In this document: positions 47,005-58,899 of the stretch, one piece after another
Layout: each line of letters starts with the position of its first letter
Numbering within the stretch: the stretch's first letter is position 1
From: Cylicocyclus nassatus
Lineage: Eukaryota; Nematoda; Chromadorea; Rhabditida; Strongylidae
DNA: 64,000 nt
NCBI GenBank assembly: GCA_958299035.1
Contig: CATQJL010000326.1
Coordinates: forward strand, 1,254,232-1,318,231
Reading direction: 5' to 3'
The notes under the pieces: model-generated
Told to the model about the DNA's origin: nothing
Databases searched by the model: none
Seen by the model: the letters and a program-made list of their open reading frames with translations, nothing else
Position numbers and translations under genes: made by a program

Positions 47005-47653
47005 GGGTGCCTTCATACCGCGCCCGTAGCAGCCGTTGGCAGCCCGTAGCAGCCCGCAGCAGCCGCCAGCAGCCCGTAGCAGCCGCCAGCAGCCCGTAGC
47101 AGCCGCCAGCAGCCCGTAGCCGCCGCTGGCCGCTTTTGTCATGGAAGCGAAAATCATCAGATTCTTAGAACTTCGCGTGCGCCTGCCCATACTTTCCCTC
47201 TTCCACGCCGATGTGATATGACTGAAGCAGAACATCCTAAAAATTAACGAATAGCAACCTGCAGGAACTGGACGCATCCAAAGTCACAAGAAATCACATC
47301 GCGAAGAAACTTTGGCGAAAATGGTTCATTTGTAAGAGGGAAACTGAATCTACGGTAACAAGATACTAACAACAATGGACCAAGTATGATGATATATGAG
47401 ATTAAATTGCGGCAACAGGGAGGAAAAAACGTGGAGAATGGAGGGCATGGGCGGTTGCATTTGAAATAGTAAGATTTTGATGATTTTGCGCTTGTATGAC
47501 AAAAGCGGCTAGCGGCGGCTACGGGCTGCTACGGGCTGCTACGGGCTGCTGCGGGCTGCTGGCGGCTGCTGGCGGCTGCTACGGGCTGCTGCGGGCTGCT
47601 GGCGGCTGCTACGGGCTGCTAGCGGCGGCTGCCGGCGCGGTATGAAGGCACCC
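47005..47653. mobile_element. GC-rich foldback element J with inverted tandem arrays and TTA duplication
   Basis: Both ends read GGGTGCCTTCATACCGCG inward and are flanked by TTA (47002-47004, 47654-47656). Next to each end is an array of about 10-bp units (GCAGCCCGTA, GCAGCCGCCA) that continues for roughly 110-130 bp, each array inverted relative to the other. The 3-bp TTA duplication and short GGG ends suggest a PIF/Harbinger-type MITE. Confidence 0.8.
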
Positions 47654-49619
47654 TTAGTCTTCTTGGCACTGTGGTAGCATAGGGATGCCAATGGCAACTG
47701 ACTTTATGTTTCTCAGTTCCGACGTGTCACTCGCATATTTACGTTTGCATCCTCAAAGCGGTGTCGTCTAACGCTTCCCTTGCTCGTTCAAATTATTATT
47801 AGCTGCGCGCCAACACTGTCAGCACGAGTTGGTTGCGGCTATAAGAGAAGTGCGGTCGTGTGAGGAACCAAGCCACGTGCTGCTGAATAATGGGTGAGCT
47901 CTGCCAGTTAACACTGTTGTTACAAGTTCCAACATACCATACCAGTACCAATGCACTTGTGCTTGAATGTTTGATCATAGTCAAGATCCCCAGAGTGCGA
48001 TCTATACACAGACATGGCCTCGTCAGTGCGATAAGTAATTAATTTATGGCGATCAACGAATGCTGATAGTTGACCGCCCAGTAGAAGACCCACTGAGTGG
48101 CGAAAGCGTGTGCTTTATGGATTTCTCCTTTATGACTCACCGTTTTCTATGGATGTATTTTTGGAAAAGTCATGTAATTGCATGAACGTGCTCAATGCAT
48201 TTCACATATCGCCGTTTCACTCTGGAGGTCAATTAATTTGAAACGCATATATTTGAGTTCTTTCTCTGAGGAGTGCCGAAATAAAGACTGATAGAACGCT
48301 AACATCAGCTAACACGACACCTGCATGAAGACAACGATAGTGTAAGAACTACGTATGATCAATCGGAACGATGCTCGATTCATCTCAAGCCAGCCTTCGT
48401 CTATGCAGCGGAATCGACTCCAGCTGCTCACCGATTTCGCACTTTTGCCCAACTATTTCTGCTATCGATCAGAGTTTTTCATACCTTTCCTCTTCATTAC
48501 TGACATATGGGTTGTTTCTTAGAAGCAAAATTCACACTGTCATCTGCTTGCTAGCAGTTATCTTGTCTTTGAGTAAGCATTGCTGCAGCTGTTTTGAATT
48601 CCATGCTCCAAGATCTCGTCCTCGGGGTTTTTGAGTCGCTCCGAGGGATGCTTAATATCACACGATCACCTCATTATTGATCTCTCGTGCATTGTTTGCC
48701 ACACTCAGACTCCATTACTCGGAAGTGATGACTGTCAAAGGCTTCAAGAAAATTCTGTTAACATCCAGAAACATCCAGAAATTCGAGATCTGTCGCCTAG
48801 ACTCTTTCGATACAAGTCCATATTCTTGAACTAAAGCATTCTGCAACGCTTCCGCAGCCGCCCAAAAGTACCGTTTAGATGAATAAATCAAGAAAAAAAG
48901 TAGTTTAGGTATTAGTATTCGTATGATTTACGACTCAATGAAAAGGCTATCATTGAGGCGTGCCAAATGTAAGAAGCGTACTATGTATGCAATTTGCCAA
49001 CTTTTTGGGTAGTATCTATCTATTGGTATGTGCATATAAGCCCATCCGAATCTTGCATATTTCATCAAATGGCTTCATTCATTTTTAATGATTCATTCGT
49101 ATAGTTTATATACCGTTCACTAGTCTTATGTGCTGTGATAATATCTCTTTATATATAAAACAGAAAGTATGTGTGTACAAGGCGTATTTGGCTTATAGAC
49201 TCCTTTCTGCGCGAGCCAGTTGGGCTGAAACTCCGCACACATATGTTCTTGATACTGAAGAGTGTTTAGGGCTACTTTCTGAGTTAATTCACTGGGTCCT
49301 TTTATTGGTTTATGTTTTGACCCTCTGTTAAACCAATCATTTCCACAGATTCATGTAATAGCAGTATGCCTCATTTTCAGTTCGCAGCGAGCAGTACGCG
49401 ACTGTCTATAGCAAGGCTACTGGGAGGTGACGATTTACGCGGCGGACCACTCGAGCTGAGCTGAAACTGCCGGAGGGAGGGGAGGGGGGGGGGGGGGGGG
49501 GAAGAGGACGGAAGTAGGTTGGACCAAAACACAAGTTCTGTGTCGGCAGTCTGGCACGCCTTGCCCCTCTTTTCGATTCATTTCTTGAACCTAATGGACG
49601 AGGCGGGATCGCCAGCTAA
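47654..49619. other. Intergenic DNA with an 18-G run at 49484-49501, no gene recognised
   Basis: Plus-strand frames at 48371-48634 and 48631-48834 lack motifs or splice support. The G-run would form a quadruplex-prone site. Confidence 0.4.
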
Positions 49620-50253
49620 TGTTATGATCAGGGTTAAGCAAGGGGTGTGGCACACGATCGATGGTTACGACCCGCCCCCTGATTGCTATCTCAATAAGAC
49701 CCCCCCCCCCCTGAACTATATACCTAAGATAGCATTACCAGAGTTTAGAAAGAGGTCAGGCACAAGTCTTTCAAAATCACCCCCCCCCCCTCCCATGAAA
49801 GCCCTCAAATGACCCCTTCTTCCTCCTCTTAACCTCTGGATCTCAAAGTCTGACATTCTGGAGGGCACCAGCTTTTTCTAGAGAGTTTTCAGTTTCCTGA
49901 GAGCTGTACGCCCGATTTTCTGTGACTGCACTTTACAATCACATGTAATTTGACGGCTGATTCTGATCTGAATGGGCATATTGAAGGGGCCATAATTTTC
50001 TGTGGGGCGTTCGGCTCCAAATTTCCAGTGTAGCAAGAAGAAGCTATGTGCTCAATACTCATACCAGCAATGGAGCGCTTTCTGGATTTTGAAGGCAAGT
50101 CAAGGGGGTGCGGCACACCCCCTTAAAAGCTGCGGCAGCCGCAGCCTATACTCAGATTACCCAACTACGACCCTCTCCCCTTTTGACTCCTCAATACGAC
50201 CCCCCAGGTGTGGCGTGCCGCACCCCACGCTTGACCCTGGTTATGATAATGTT
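49620..50253. mobile_element. Repeat family Q, most complete copy
   Basis: The left end (TGTTATGATCAGGGTTAAGC, GGTGTGGCACAC) is mirrored by GTGTGGCGTGCCGCAC and GCTTGACCCTGGTTATGAT at the right. C-runs at 49700 and 49780 and the core near 49900-50100 match the fragments at 2272-2670 and 36560. Confidence 0.6.
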
Positions 50254-51174
50254 AGGGGCGACATGTAGTAGAAAAGTAATATCTAGATGCGAATTTCAAA
50301 ATAATAAACTGTTGAGGAGGAAGGGAGGCAGGAATTGGGCGGAGTAACTATTTGCTCGCCAGATGTAAGGGTTTCTAGTATGCAATTTATAAAACTCACA
50401 TGGAAAATGCAGGTGTACAAATGAAAAAACCTTCGCCCACGCATAGTCCTTCTCTCTTCTCGTTAGTTATCACTCTCCTGAGTTGCTCACTCCGATAATT
50501 TTTTTTCACTCAGTTCTCTTTTCTACTACTCTTTGAACGGCTCCTTTAATTCCACAGATTTTTATGAATGTAAAATAGAGCCATTTTCTGAGATTTATGA
50601 TCAGATGTGTGATTCTAAATAACATACTGAGCTAGTATCCGTTGCTGCGATGGCATTGTTGGCCATGCAAAGACTCCCAGTAAATCTACATCTTCATCGT
50701 CCTAGTCAGCTTTTTTTCGTCGACCTTCCTTTTCTCAAGATCTTGATCAGTCTCTGCAAGCTGTGTTTGTCTTACACTTTGAATGTGAAGTATTTTGAGG
50801 TTAATTCTCGCACTGGCTACACTGGCAAGTCTTACAACATTTTTTCTCCTCACGAAGTACTCTTTGCTACTCCGTCAACGTGCATATCTCACTTGTAATT
50901 ACTTCCAGTTCCAATTTATCACGAAGGATTGGTCGATTAAGAGACTTGCTAGGCACCGTAGCACACAAACTACTCAAAGCAATCATTCTTTACCAACTCT
51001 TTGACAGCAACGCTTACTCAGCGCAGGTGTTTTAGTAAATTCTCAAGTATTTCAGCATGAAAGTGAAGGATTTTTGTTGAACTCTTTCAATGTCTTCTAT
51101 GATCCTTCTCCCTACCAATGCAAACCCAGCTACCGACTCACAAACAAATAGTGATCGACTCTATAATAGTTCAA
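50254..51174. other. Intergenic DNA, nothing recognised
   Basis: Short plus-strand frames only, without splice or motif support. Confidence 0.4.
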
Positions 51175-51483
51175 CACATTGACGACCATGTAGATTTTTA
51201 GTCTGCCTTCAGGGACCAAAGCCTTTTACGGACCAGGTCACATTTTTCGACTATTATTACGCATTTTGCCATCTACAGTACACCTACAGTAAATCTAAAA
51301 GGCTGACAAAAAAGGTAGAGGTCGTTCCTAGATTCAGTGCAAAAGAAAGCTCATAGAGTGAGTCTATCCTAGGATAGTAGCCATTTCAGCAAAATTTAAG
51401 TCTTGACACACATGGTGTGTCAAGTAGTCTCACAAGGTAGTCATTGCTTGACACACCATGTGTGTCAAGCGGTCGTCAATGTG
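51175..51483. mobile_element. piggyBac-like MITE with subterminal palindromes
   Basis: CACATTGACGACC at the left mirrors GGTCGTCAATGTG at the right, followed by TTAA (TTCAA at the left, probably a decayed TTAA). Near the right end two 23-bp palindromes, CTTGACACACATGGTGTG and CTTGACACACCATGTGTG types, lie 22 bases apart. Confidence 0.6.
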
Positions 51484-54450
51484 TTAAATAGCTAATGATC
51501 TTTGTCTGTTCACTACATGTCATTTCTATAATTCACGACGGATGCTGTTCAATATTTTATCGTCCTCAAGACGTTCCATCCAGGATTGCATTTTGAGGGC
51601 ATTCATTTTCCCAGAGTATAAGAGGTGGGAGACGAATACCGCCGTTAGGCGCAGCCTCCGATAAAGACCTCCTCATACGGTATGCAATAGCATGTGCCGG
51701 AATAGTGGTCCACAAAGGAATGTGGGTATATTTCGTCCCAAAGCATTTATTGCAGGAAGTACTCTGATAATTATCATTGCTCCCTTTGAGCGTCAGTAAA
51801 AATGTGACTATCTAGGTCCTACTTGCATCGAATTTTTTCTGCACTATACGTTCATGACTCTTGATGCAAAAATGCTCCGCAAATAAGAAAGACAATTTTG
51901 GAATCAGCATTTCATATTCCAAATGATATCCAGTCCATTTCACGGGCCAAATTGACTAACCATCTTTCCCTTGTCAGACCCCGGCTATTCATCGTCACCA
52001 CTATCACGAAAGGCTTTCTTTTCCATTACATTATCTGATGCTGGTATTTACAAATCATTTTTAGAAAAAAAAACAATGGACTTTGTAGCAGAAGTCTTGT
52101 CGAGCTCAATTCTCCGTAGGCGTTTTAGTCCGGGCTCGGCACAGGCTTATAAATAGTCACCTCGTGCCGAGCACTGGTCCTAGTAAGTTCCAAATCTCTC
52201 TCTTTTTTTGTACTATGTCAAACAAGATGCAATAGCCGAACATTTTCCCTGTCTGCTCGTCACGAGGGTAACTGGATGTTTCTTCTTGTGGCTCGTGGAA
52301 ACTCGCAAGGGACTAGCTCTCTTCGATGCTGATAGATAGGTCAGAAAGGGCAATGTGAGCTCTTAAATCTTTGCCTCTTTGCACTTAGCAAACATTTCTT
52401 AAGAGGATCGAGACGATTAGCTCATTCCGTCACAACCTATGTCCTTACACGCTTAATATCGCTATACTCACGTTTTCTTTTTTAATAGCTGTGCCTGCTC
52501 AGTAGGATGACGGCAGACGTCATCAGTTCACATAGCATTCTCTAGACGCATATTCTTTTTAAAAATTCACTAAACTTTTTGAGGACTAGTCTCCTCACAA
52601 GTATCTTAGCTTTCCTCGACATACACAGCTGTGCTAAGTGGCAAGACGCTGCCTTCAGCACTTTTTGAGTTTCTTTGCCTGAGTTTCCCTTCCATTGCAT
52701 CAATGAATTCCATCAAGAAGGCGCGACTTCCAATGCTCTTGTCACATAAAATGAGTTTTTTACCGCGGTATCGGATTTTTATTACAGACACATTCTTTAT
52801 ATTGATTCGCTTTCTGTTTTTCAATCCAGTGGCTCGTTAATTAGGTTGCAAGACCATTTGATATGCTCTTCCAGACTCATTACTATCATTCTTCACTGAT
52901 ATTGATGAATGCACTTAGCTAAAAGAAGAATCTTTCGAATTTTATCATTTTTTAGAAGTGCACCTACTCCCACTTGCCATCTGCGCAAAATCGCCTTTTT
53001 GTTCAAACAAATTCAAACAGAGGCAATCTTTGGCTACACGCTCTCGTATAAACTACTTTTATGTACCCTATAATGCGGAATTTATGCAAAAACTTGTTCC
53101 GATTCAGCCATTTTTTGAGTATTGACATGACCTGGGCTTAGGCTCAGAACAAGACAGCTCAGAACAAGATGCATTTTCTTATGTACAAAATTTGCCGGAA
53201 AGAAAATGCATAGCGTGCTTTATTTAGTACGTCTGCGCAATGAAATCCGTAAGTTCATTATATGAACAGCGTAAATGCTATTGCAGCAGAAAAAAATCTG
53301 GCTTGGAAGAATTGTAGAGAAACAGAGAACATTTTGAAAGCAGCATTTCATCGGGCATTTAGCAGTCATCCAAGATAAAGTCAAAACTCAAAAATCTCAA
53401 TTTCTAATCAAAATGATCATACATCCGATTCCTTACGAACTCTAGGAAGGAACATTTAACCTCATCTCAACCCAAAAAATTGCTATCTATAGATTTTTCT
53501 TGCAAATTTTCTTAAATGTCGAATTGGCCATGATGTCACACAAATAAACAGCAATGAGAACATATCGTTTTCCGTACATACTCAATTTTGTCTTCAGTAG
53601 AATGCTGTTGACAAAGAAAACCGGGCGGAAATGAACATATTTTTTAATACCCATGCAAACTTCAAGTTCTGGCTTACCCATGAAATGTTAGGCTAGGACA
53701 CTGAGATTACAGCTGAAGTCGAAACTTAAGAAGGCTGCTTCATGAAGATTTAACATTTAAATATGTCAATAAGTATATTATTTCTTAGTTATCCACCGTT
53801 GGAAGGATTTCAAAACGTACTCTTCCGAAACTTGATGAGATTTGCTCTACTTGCGAATTTCGCGTTAGTTCAAAAATATAAAGCTTAGGAGACCATGGGT
53901 TTCCCACTTCAACTCCTTATACAAACGATATAAATACAAACGGTATTGACGATAAGACAATTCGGATACGTTTATATCCTAAATGCGCCTTGAAATGCTG
54001 ATCTCAGAACTGCCTTTCAAATCCCTCAAGCGTTTCAGACAAAGTGAAGAGGATGTTTGTTCGATTTCTCCAATAACCTTTGCTAAGTTTTTGTGGATCA
54101 TTCTCACTTCTCAGCGGAGCTAGCACTCTTAATTATCTCCTACAACTGTAGGTGGCAAGGCCTTTGCTTCCTTCTGCTACGCCGCCCATTCGCAGAGTGT
54201 GTAATCTACAACACCAAGAGTTCCTTCATAACGCTACCTACGAGAAAGATGAATGCAGGGGTCGTCTTCTCTGTTTCATCAGCTGTCGTATAATTCCTCT
54301 TGTCCTCAATAATACTTGTTTTTCAGAAAGTAGTGCATATGCGTATTTGCTGAATGTTTCGCTGTAAGCTTTGGCACTGGTTCTATACTGGCCCACTGAA
54401 TATTAAGGTGAAAAACCAGTCACTATCCATTTTCAATGGCAGTATCGAAT
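51484..54450. other. Mostly unassigned DNA with a foldback-core fragment (51880-51985) and family L remnant (52130-52176)
   Basis: 51880-51985 matches 905-1015 of FB1 (AATCAGCATTTCATATTCC, CAAATTGACTAACC, CCCTTGTCAG). 52130-52176 holds both L ends only (CGGGCTCGGCACAGG and CACCTCGTGCCGAGCACT), a minimal copy. 52606-52824 is listed separately. Confidence 0.45.
52606..52824 (-). CDS. Possible terminal exon, unknown protein
   Basis: The frame reads INIKNVSVIKIRYRGKKLIL, then CDKSIGSRAFLMEFIDAMEG, and ends STAVYVEES with TAA. The composition (charged and hydrophobic residues alternating, few rare residues) looks like real protein rather than AT-rich noise. An acceptor-like AAACAG precedes it. 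It might be the last exon of the gene traced at 54451-55830, but no connecting exon was found. Confidence 0.28.
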   Translation of the reverse strand: MKNRKRINIKNVSVIKIRYRGKKLILCDKSIGSRAFLMEFIDAMEGKLRQRNSKSAEGSVLPLSTAVYVEES

Positions 54451-55830
54451 TCAAAGTGAGCTAAAGAGTTGATGCGGTATTGCTCTGGAAACGCGGCTAT
54501 CCATAGTGGCTAATCTCTCGGCATAGATTAATGCTTTCCTAACGCGCGCTCTCCTCGCTCCGATTACGTAGCGAAAACTTTCACCGCTCACCTTCGCGAT
54601 ATTTAGAAAAAAAAATGTATTTTTCATGATGATCATCCGTCTGGCTTTTGTCTACTTAGGCAAAGCGCCTTTTTGGATGAAATGCTTGGCTGAAATTCTA
54701 CCGTGAAAAAATAGATTTAAAAGTGCAATGTCACATCAGATATCCTCATCGGAAATCTAAATCGCACTTCACTCACGAGCGCCCAAGACGAAAGCATCGC
54801 GAGGGCTTGCAGTAAATCTTTCTCACTGCCCACCAAAGTGGAAGATCCTCTGAATATTCATGAAAGCCACTTTCCCATTTCCTGCATCAGGCATTCGTCA
54901 CTATTCTGAAAATTTTATTTCAATGTAGTGCGACATCTCATTACTCGAGCAGAAAACTAAGCTCCTTTCTGGCTTTGTTAAGCATTTGGATCAATACATC
55001 TCCATGTACTCGCGTTTTTTGTTCCTGCTCAGCGGCTTTTTAGAACGGCTCCCATGGCTAGGGACGCGATGCGCTGTTCAGCAATCTATTCCTTTCACAA
55101 ACTTGGATCGCATCTACGAAAGGTCGAGCATACATTATGCGCTTGAATGCAGCTATTATGAGAACACTTTGTTATGCTTCTACATGTTGTTGCTGTCTGC
55201 TCTAAAGCTCAACGCCTCATAACGCTCAAGACTGTCTTTAGATGTCAGTTTTCGCAGTTATCTTGACTATGCGTCAACGTCTGATGCTTCATTGTTTTTA
55301 GCCTTCAGTGCTCTGGAAATGAACATACAACTTGCTGACTATCGATTTTTTTCTGACACTAAAATTTATTTTCATTGGGTTTCACGCATCGATCGCGTGT
55401 GGCATCTCGAACAAGTGAAGGGAGCTTCAAATAATATCATCCATAGAGGGGTACCGACTAAGCAACACTTCACCTCTTGATGTTTCGTGTCAGCGTTTCT
55501 TACCTGCAAGGCAAATTCAATACGCACCGAACAGCGCTTCGCAAACTCTTCGAAGCTGAAAGATATTTTATCTGGCGGTGACACTTGTAGCACCACGTGA
55601 CTAACATGGCCGGATGTCGGAAACCGTACGGGAGAAACATGATCTGGAGTGGGAGGCAGAAGTCGGGACGGCGGCCGCCTTGGCCGCACCCGCAGCAGCA
55701 GCAGCTCGGGACGAAGTGAGTGAGAGCGGCTAACAGCAGGCCAAAGTGGCGATTTGGCAAAGTCATTATGCGAAACCCGACACCGCAAAGCACTCCGTGC
55801 CCAACTAGGAGCTAGTCTGCGGTAAAGCAT
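54451..55830 (-). pseudogene. Three-exon reading frame with an in-frame TGA, unknown family (pseudogene, or gene with recoding or sequence error)
   Basis: Exon 1, 55830-55504, is an ATG-led 109-codon block ending FEEFAKRCSVRIEFALQ before a strong GTAAGA donor. Exon 2, 54905-54777, follows TTTTCAG and has 43 codons: NSDECLMQEMGKWLS, then TGA (54860-54858), then IFRGSSTLVGSEKD and LLQALAMLSSWAL before GTGAGT. Exon 3, 54591-54451, reads VSGESFRYVIGARRARVRK onward to a TGA stop. All three exons are phase 0 at each end, so they join cleanly except for the internal TGA, flanked on both sides by protein-like sequence. I do not recognise the protein. Decay, a base error, or true recoding are all possible; decay or error is most likely. 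Confidence 0.45.
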
Positions 55831-57169
55831 TCATGCAGTATCGGTCTACCCTCGCACCCTCTCATCTTCCAGACCTCACGCGCTCGCACTCTGACTTGTT
55901 TTGAAAGTGTCGAAAAGAGTAGAATGAGGCAGTGCTCCATAACCATCCTCACTCTACGAGCACGATCTGCATCCGTTGCACACTGACACGTAGCACAAAT
56001 GGTAACCAACGCTGGATGTGATCGTAGTTCTATATCTCTTCACTGTATACCGACTATATGGGACTCTGGTCGAATATGGCTCCAGAAGTCCACATACATA
56101 GTCCACACTAGTGAGCACTAGAAAATTCTTGTAGTTTGCTTATCCACTAACGATGCTCCTGTTTTTGATTGTATAAGCTCAACGTACCGTAATCATTCAT
56201 TTTAAATTTAATCAGGCACTTGCTTTTTGCCCATATATCATGTCGAGTCAATTCAAAATTGCTCTTCTTTTGCTAAATCGAATTTATGAACATCGCGAGA
56301 GCTGGGTAATAAAGATGATAGTATATATATATATATATGTATATGTATATATATGAAGCATGATACCATCTTTGTTGAGGTCAATGCATCCACATGTATT
56401 CTATTCGACTTATCTGCAGTAGCTGCTACTGTTCTATCCCTTTTTTGGTGCTTAGAAATTCAGAATTATTGTACTACCTATCTGCGTCATCTCATATTTT
56501 GCGTATGCTTACTCGCTTTTCGAATTATATCTCAATGTTTCTCCCAACTTCACATGTCTGCGTGTTTCTGTACTTCACCTATTCTCACGGTCTTTCTCCT
56601 CGAAAAATCGATGTTGACGCGCCATGCTGAAGCTGTCCCCGTAATTCTAAGAGCTTATGCGAAAAAATTTGATGTTTTCTCGGCTCGAGTAATCAAATGC
56701 GCTTTAACGCAGCAATATGAAGCTAGTCACATCTCAAGTTACTCCATTTTTTCTTATTTAATGTCTAGAAACATTGAATTCATTCTAGGAGCTTGTCATC
56801 TAGAGTAGAAGCCTTTGCCAAATGCATTACTGGGTAGTTTTGATATATGTGTTTTTGCGTGCAAGCGAATACACGGCAGCTATGCCATACAACTTTGGTG
56901 GAAACTTAGTCGAATATTTTTCTGTTTCCTCCTATAAGCTGTGATACTTATTTATCCCGTCGAATGCGTACATATCTTAGCAGTGCGATTTAGCATACAC
57001 TGAAGTATTCACACAGTTTTTCATGGGTTTCTGATCCCATCAGCTGATCAAAACGACTCAAAGGTCATCTAGATTATTTGAATTTTCGTAGTTTCCATCC
57101 ATCACATACATGAATAACAAATCATCAAACCACTCGCAGATAGCAATTACATATGTTCTGATGCTGACA
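55831..57169. other. Intergenic DNA with an (AT)n tract at 56320-56356
   Basis: A 151-codon plus-strand frame at 56353-56808 has no motif, and its first part is a hydrophobic AT-rich stretch; I do not call it a gene. Confidence 0.4.
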
Positions 57170-57606
57170 TCATGATGTTCCACGTTTTAGCTTTGAGGCC
57201 GCGTGTCTCTGCCTCATTCGTTTCATTCGTCTTCCTCCCCCACATCCACGCTGTCGTGTAACCTTGGATTCACTAGGAATTGATTCTTCTGCAGACATGC
57301 ACTCTACAACTCCGCTACTAATATTCCTCAACGGGCGCTCGCTCATGCACATTCTGAAAATTGCCGAGGAATCCACGAAGCCAGTGGCTCGCTTTATCTG
57401 AAAGTTGCATTATCCACGTTCGCGTCTTCGTGCGAGCCCAAATTGGAGCGCATGCATGGGAAGATGTCATCATCGTCGAGATTGTGTACAATTAGGTGAA
57501 TTATGTACTTTACAAGCACGCCATATTTCGCTTTTGGCTTTCGCACATCCCAAGGTTTTTCGGCGTCCGCTCGTGGATTCGAAGGTTCGTTATGCGGCGC
57601 AGTCAT
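57170..57606 (-). CDS. Two-exon small basic protein, unknown function
   Basis: I do not recognise the family. Exon 1 is 57606-57514 (ATG, 31 codons, ends KPKAKYGVL before GTAAAG). Exon 2 is 57397-57170, following TTTCAG, 75 codons plus TGA. Both junctions are phase 0 and the joined 106-residue reading frame is open, which is hard to get by chance across a 116-bp intron. The N-terminus is Pro/Asp/Glu/Lys-rich (PWDVRKPKAKYGV). The middle has SERPLRNISSG, and the C-terminus is strongly basic (RRMKRMRQRH, SKLKRG), like a nuclear or RNA-binding tail. It lies 1.3 kb upstream of, and divergent from, the calcium channel. More 5' exons are possible, since the region 57607-58053 is also relatively GC-rich and open in several frames. 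Confidence 0.5.
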
Positions 57607-58899
57607 CCTTCCAGCCTCCTTGCCATGCCGATGTCCATTCCATATATTCAGAGTGGACCTATCCCATTGCCATCATCACTTGGCGGTAGCTCAGCATCCA
57701 TCGGCGTTCGCCACATCGAATGGCGACGTCTCGAAGCAAGTAATTGTGTGTCGCTTTCCGGTCTCTGGAGCACCGCTGAGAATAGGAGCTCAGTTGTTTA
57801 CACGACTTCCTCAATTCTTTTCACCACTGGGGCCAGCAGTGGTCGTTATCGGTACATGTCGCACACTTCTAAACATCTGCCTATGTTTGTAGCCTATCGC
57901 AGCTCGATGCTTCCCAAGTTTCTCTATTTCTCGTCCACCTCGACAGCATTAGCGAGTAGGCGTGGACATGGGCACAGAAGGTGTTGCTGCTCCTCCGAAA
58001 CGTGTGCCAATGTTGTTCTTCAAACTTGGCCAGCAAGGCAAAAAACTCCATGACTTTTTTTTGTTGGATTGTTTGATTACACGGGGAGTTTAAGTTGAGC
58101 TTGTGCTGTCAGGCAGATTTGCATTAGATCTCGTGACATAGTGGTAAAGACTAGTCCCGCATAACGAAGAACTAAACGATGTGTACAAGATTGTTATCTT
58201 CGAAACCTCACTGGGATTTTCCGCTCACGCAACTGTAGTCAGTGTGCAAGGGCAAATAACTGCAAGAAGCAGGTTTAATTTTAGCAGCCACTCTTCCACA
58301 TTGACTTGCTCATGTTTAGTTGCTATTTAGTTGCTTATTTCAGTCTTTATCGCGAGCTCGCATCATGGCGCTAATAAGAGAGTTACCTTCATTCAACCTG
58401 TGCATTGTCTTAATCTCTTGGCACATTCATATCCATATTTTAAAAATCACCATACGTCGTTGCAGTTTAGTTCAACATTCATATCATGTGACATCTCATT
58501 CTACTTCACCTCCGCGTTCAAATTATTCCATACGTGTCATTGTAAAACATTGTAATTTGTAATTTACACACCAATGCCTAAGCTTCTCAACAGTTAGATT
58601 CTCTTCAAAGAGAGTTATGATCTACTATAGACGTTCCAGTGCCCAAACTTCAGTCAATGCTATATTTTTTCCTCACCATCTCTACTCCTATGCGCAAACC
58701 TCAGGACACGTTTATGCACTTCTGTGTAGAGATCATCGCCTTTTCAGAGACTGGAAAGCAGATTTTGAATACTGACACGCTGTTGCTTGATGCGCTCGCA
58801 TTTTGATCCAATCACTTGAGGGTGAGTTTGCCATTCGTATATCATATGGTAAAGTTTTTGCCAAGTAAAACCAAGAAAAGGGTTTCTGTATACTTGCAG
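57607..58899. other. Region between two divergent genes, partly GC-rich, possible extra exons
   Basis: 57607-58053 is open in several frames on both strands, which suggests GC-rich coding or recently coding DNA. It may hold 5' exons of the minus-strand gene at 57606. 58060-58899 shows nothing specific. Confidence 0.3.

Noticed and set aside
47005..47653. CRISPR-like array
   Set aside because: The repeats are contiguous 10-mers without spacers, inverted at the two ends, in a eukaryotic genome.
51400..51475. Riboswitch or terminator hairpins
   Set aside because: The paired palindromes belong to a TTAA-flanked MITE, and no gene is adjacent.
56353..56808. 151-codon plus-strand frame
   Set aside because: Starts in an (AT)n tract, with no motif, no splice context and an AT-rich hydrophobic composition.
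57496..58053. 185-codon plus-strand frame
   Set aside because: It overlaps exon 1 of the better-supported minus-strand gene and has no motif; several frames are open here because the DNA is GC-rich.
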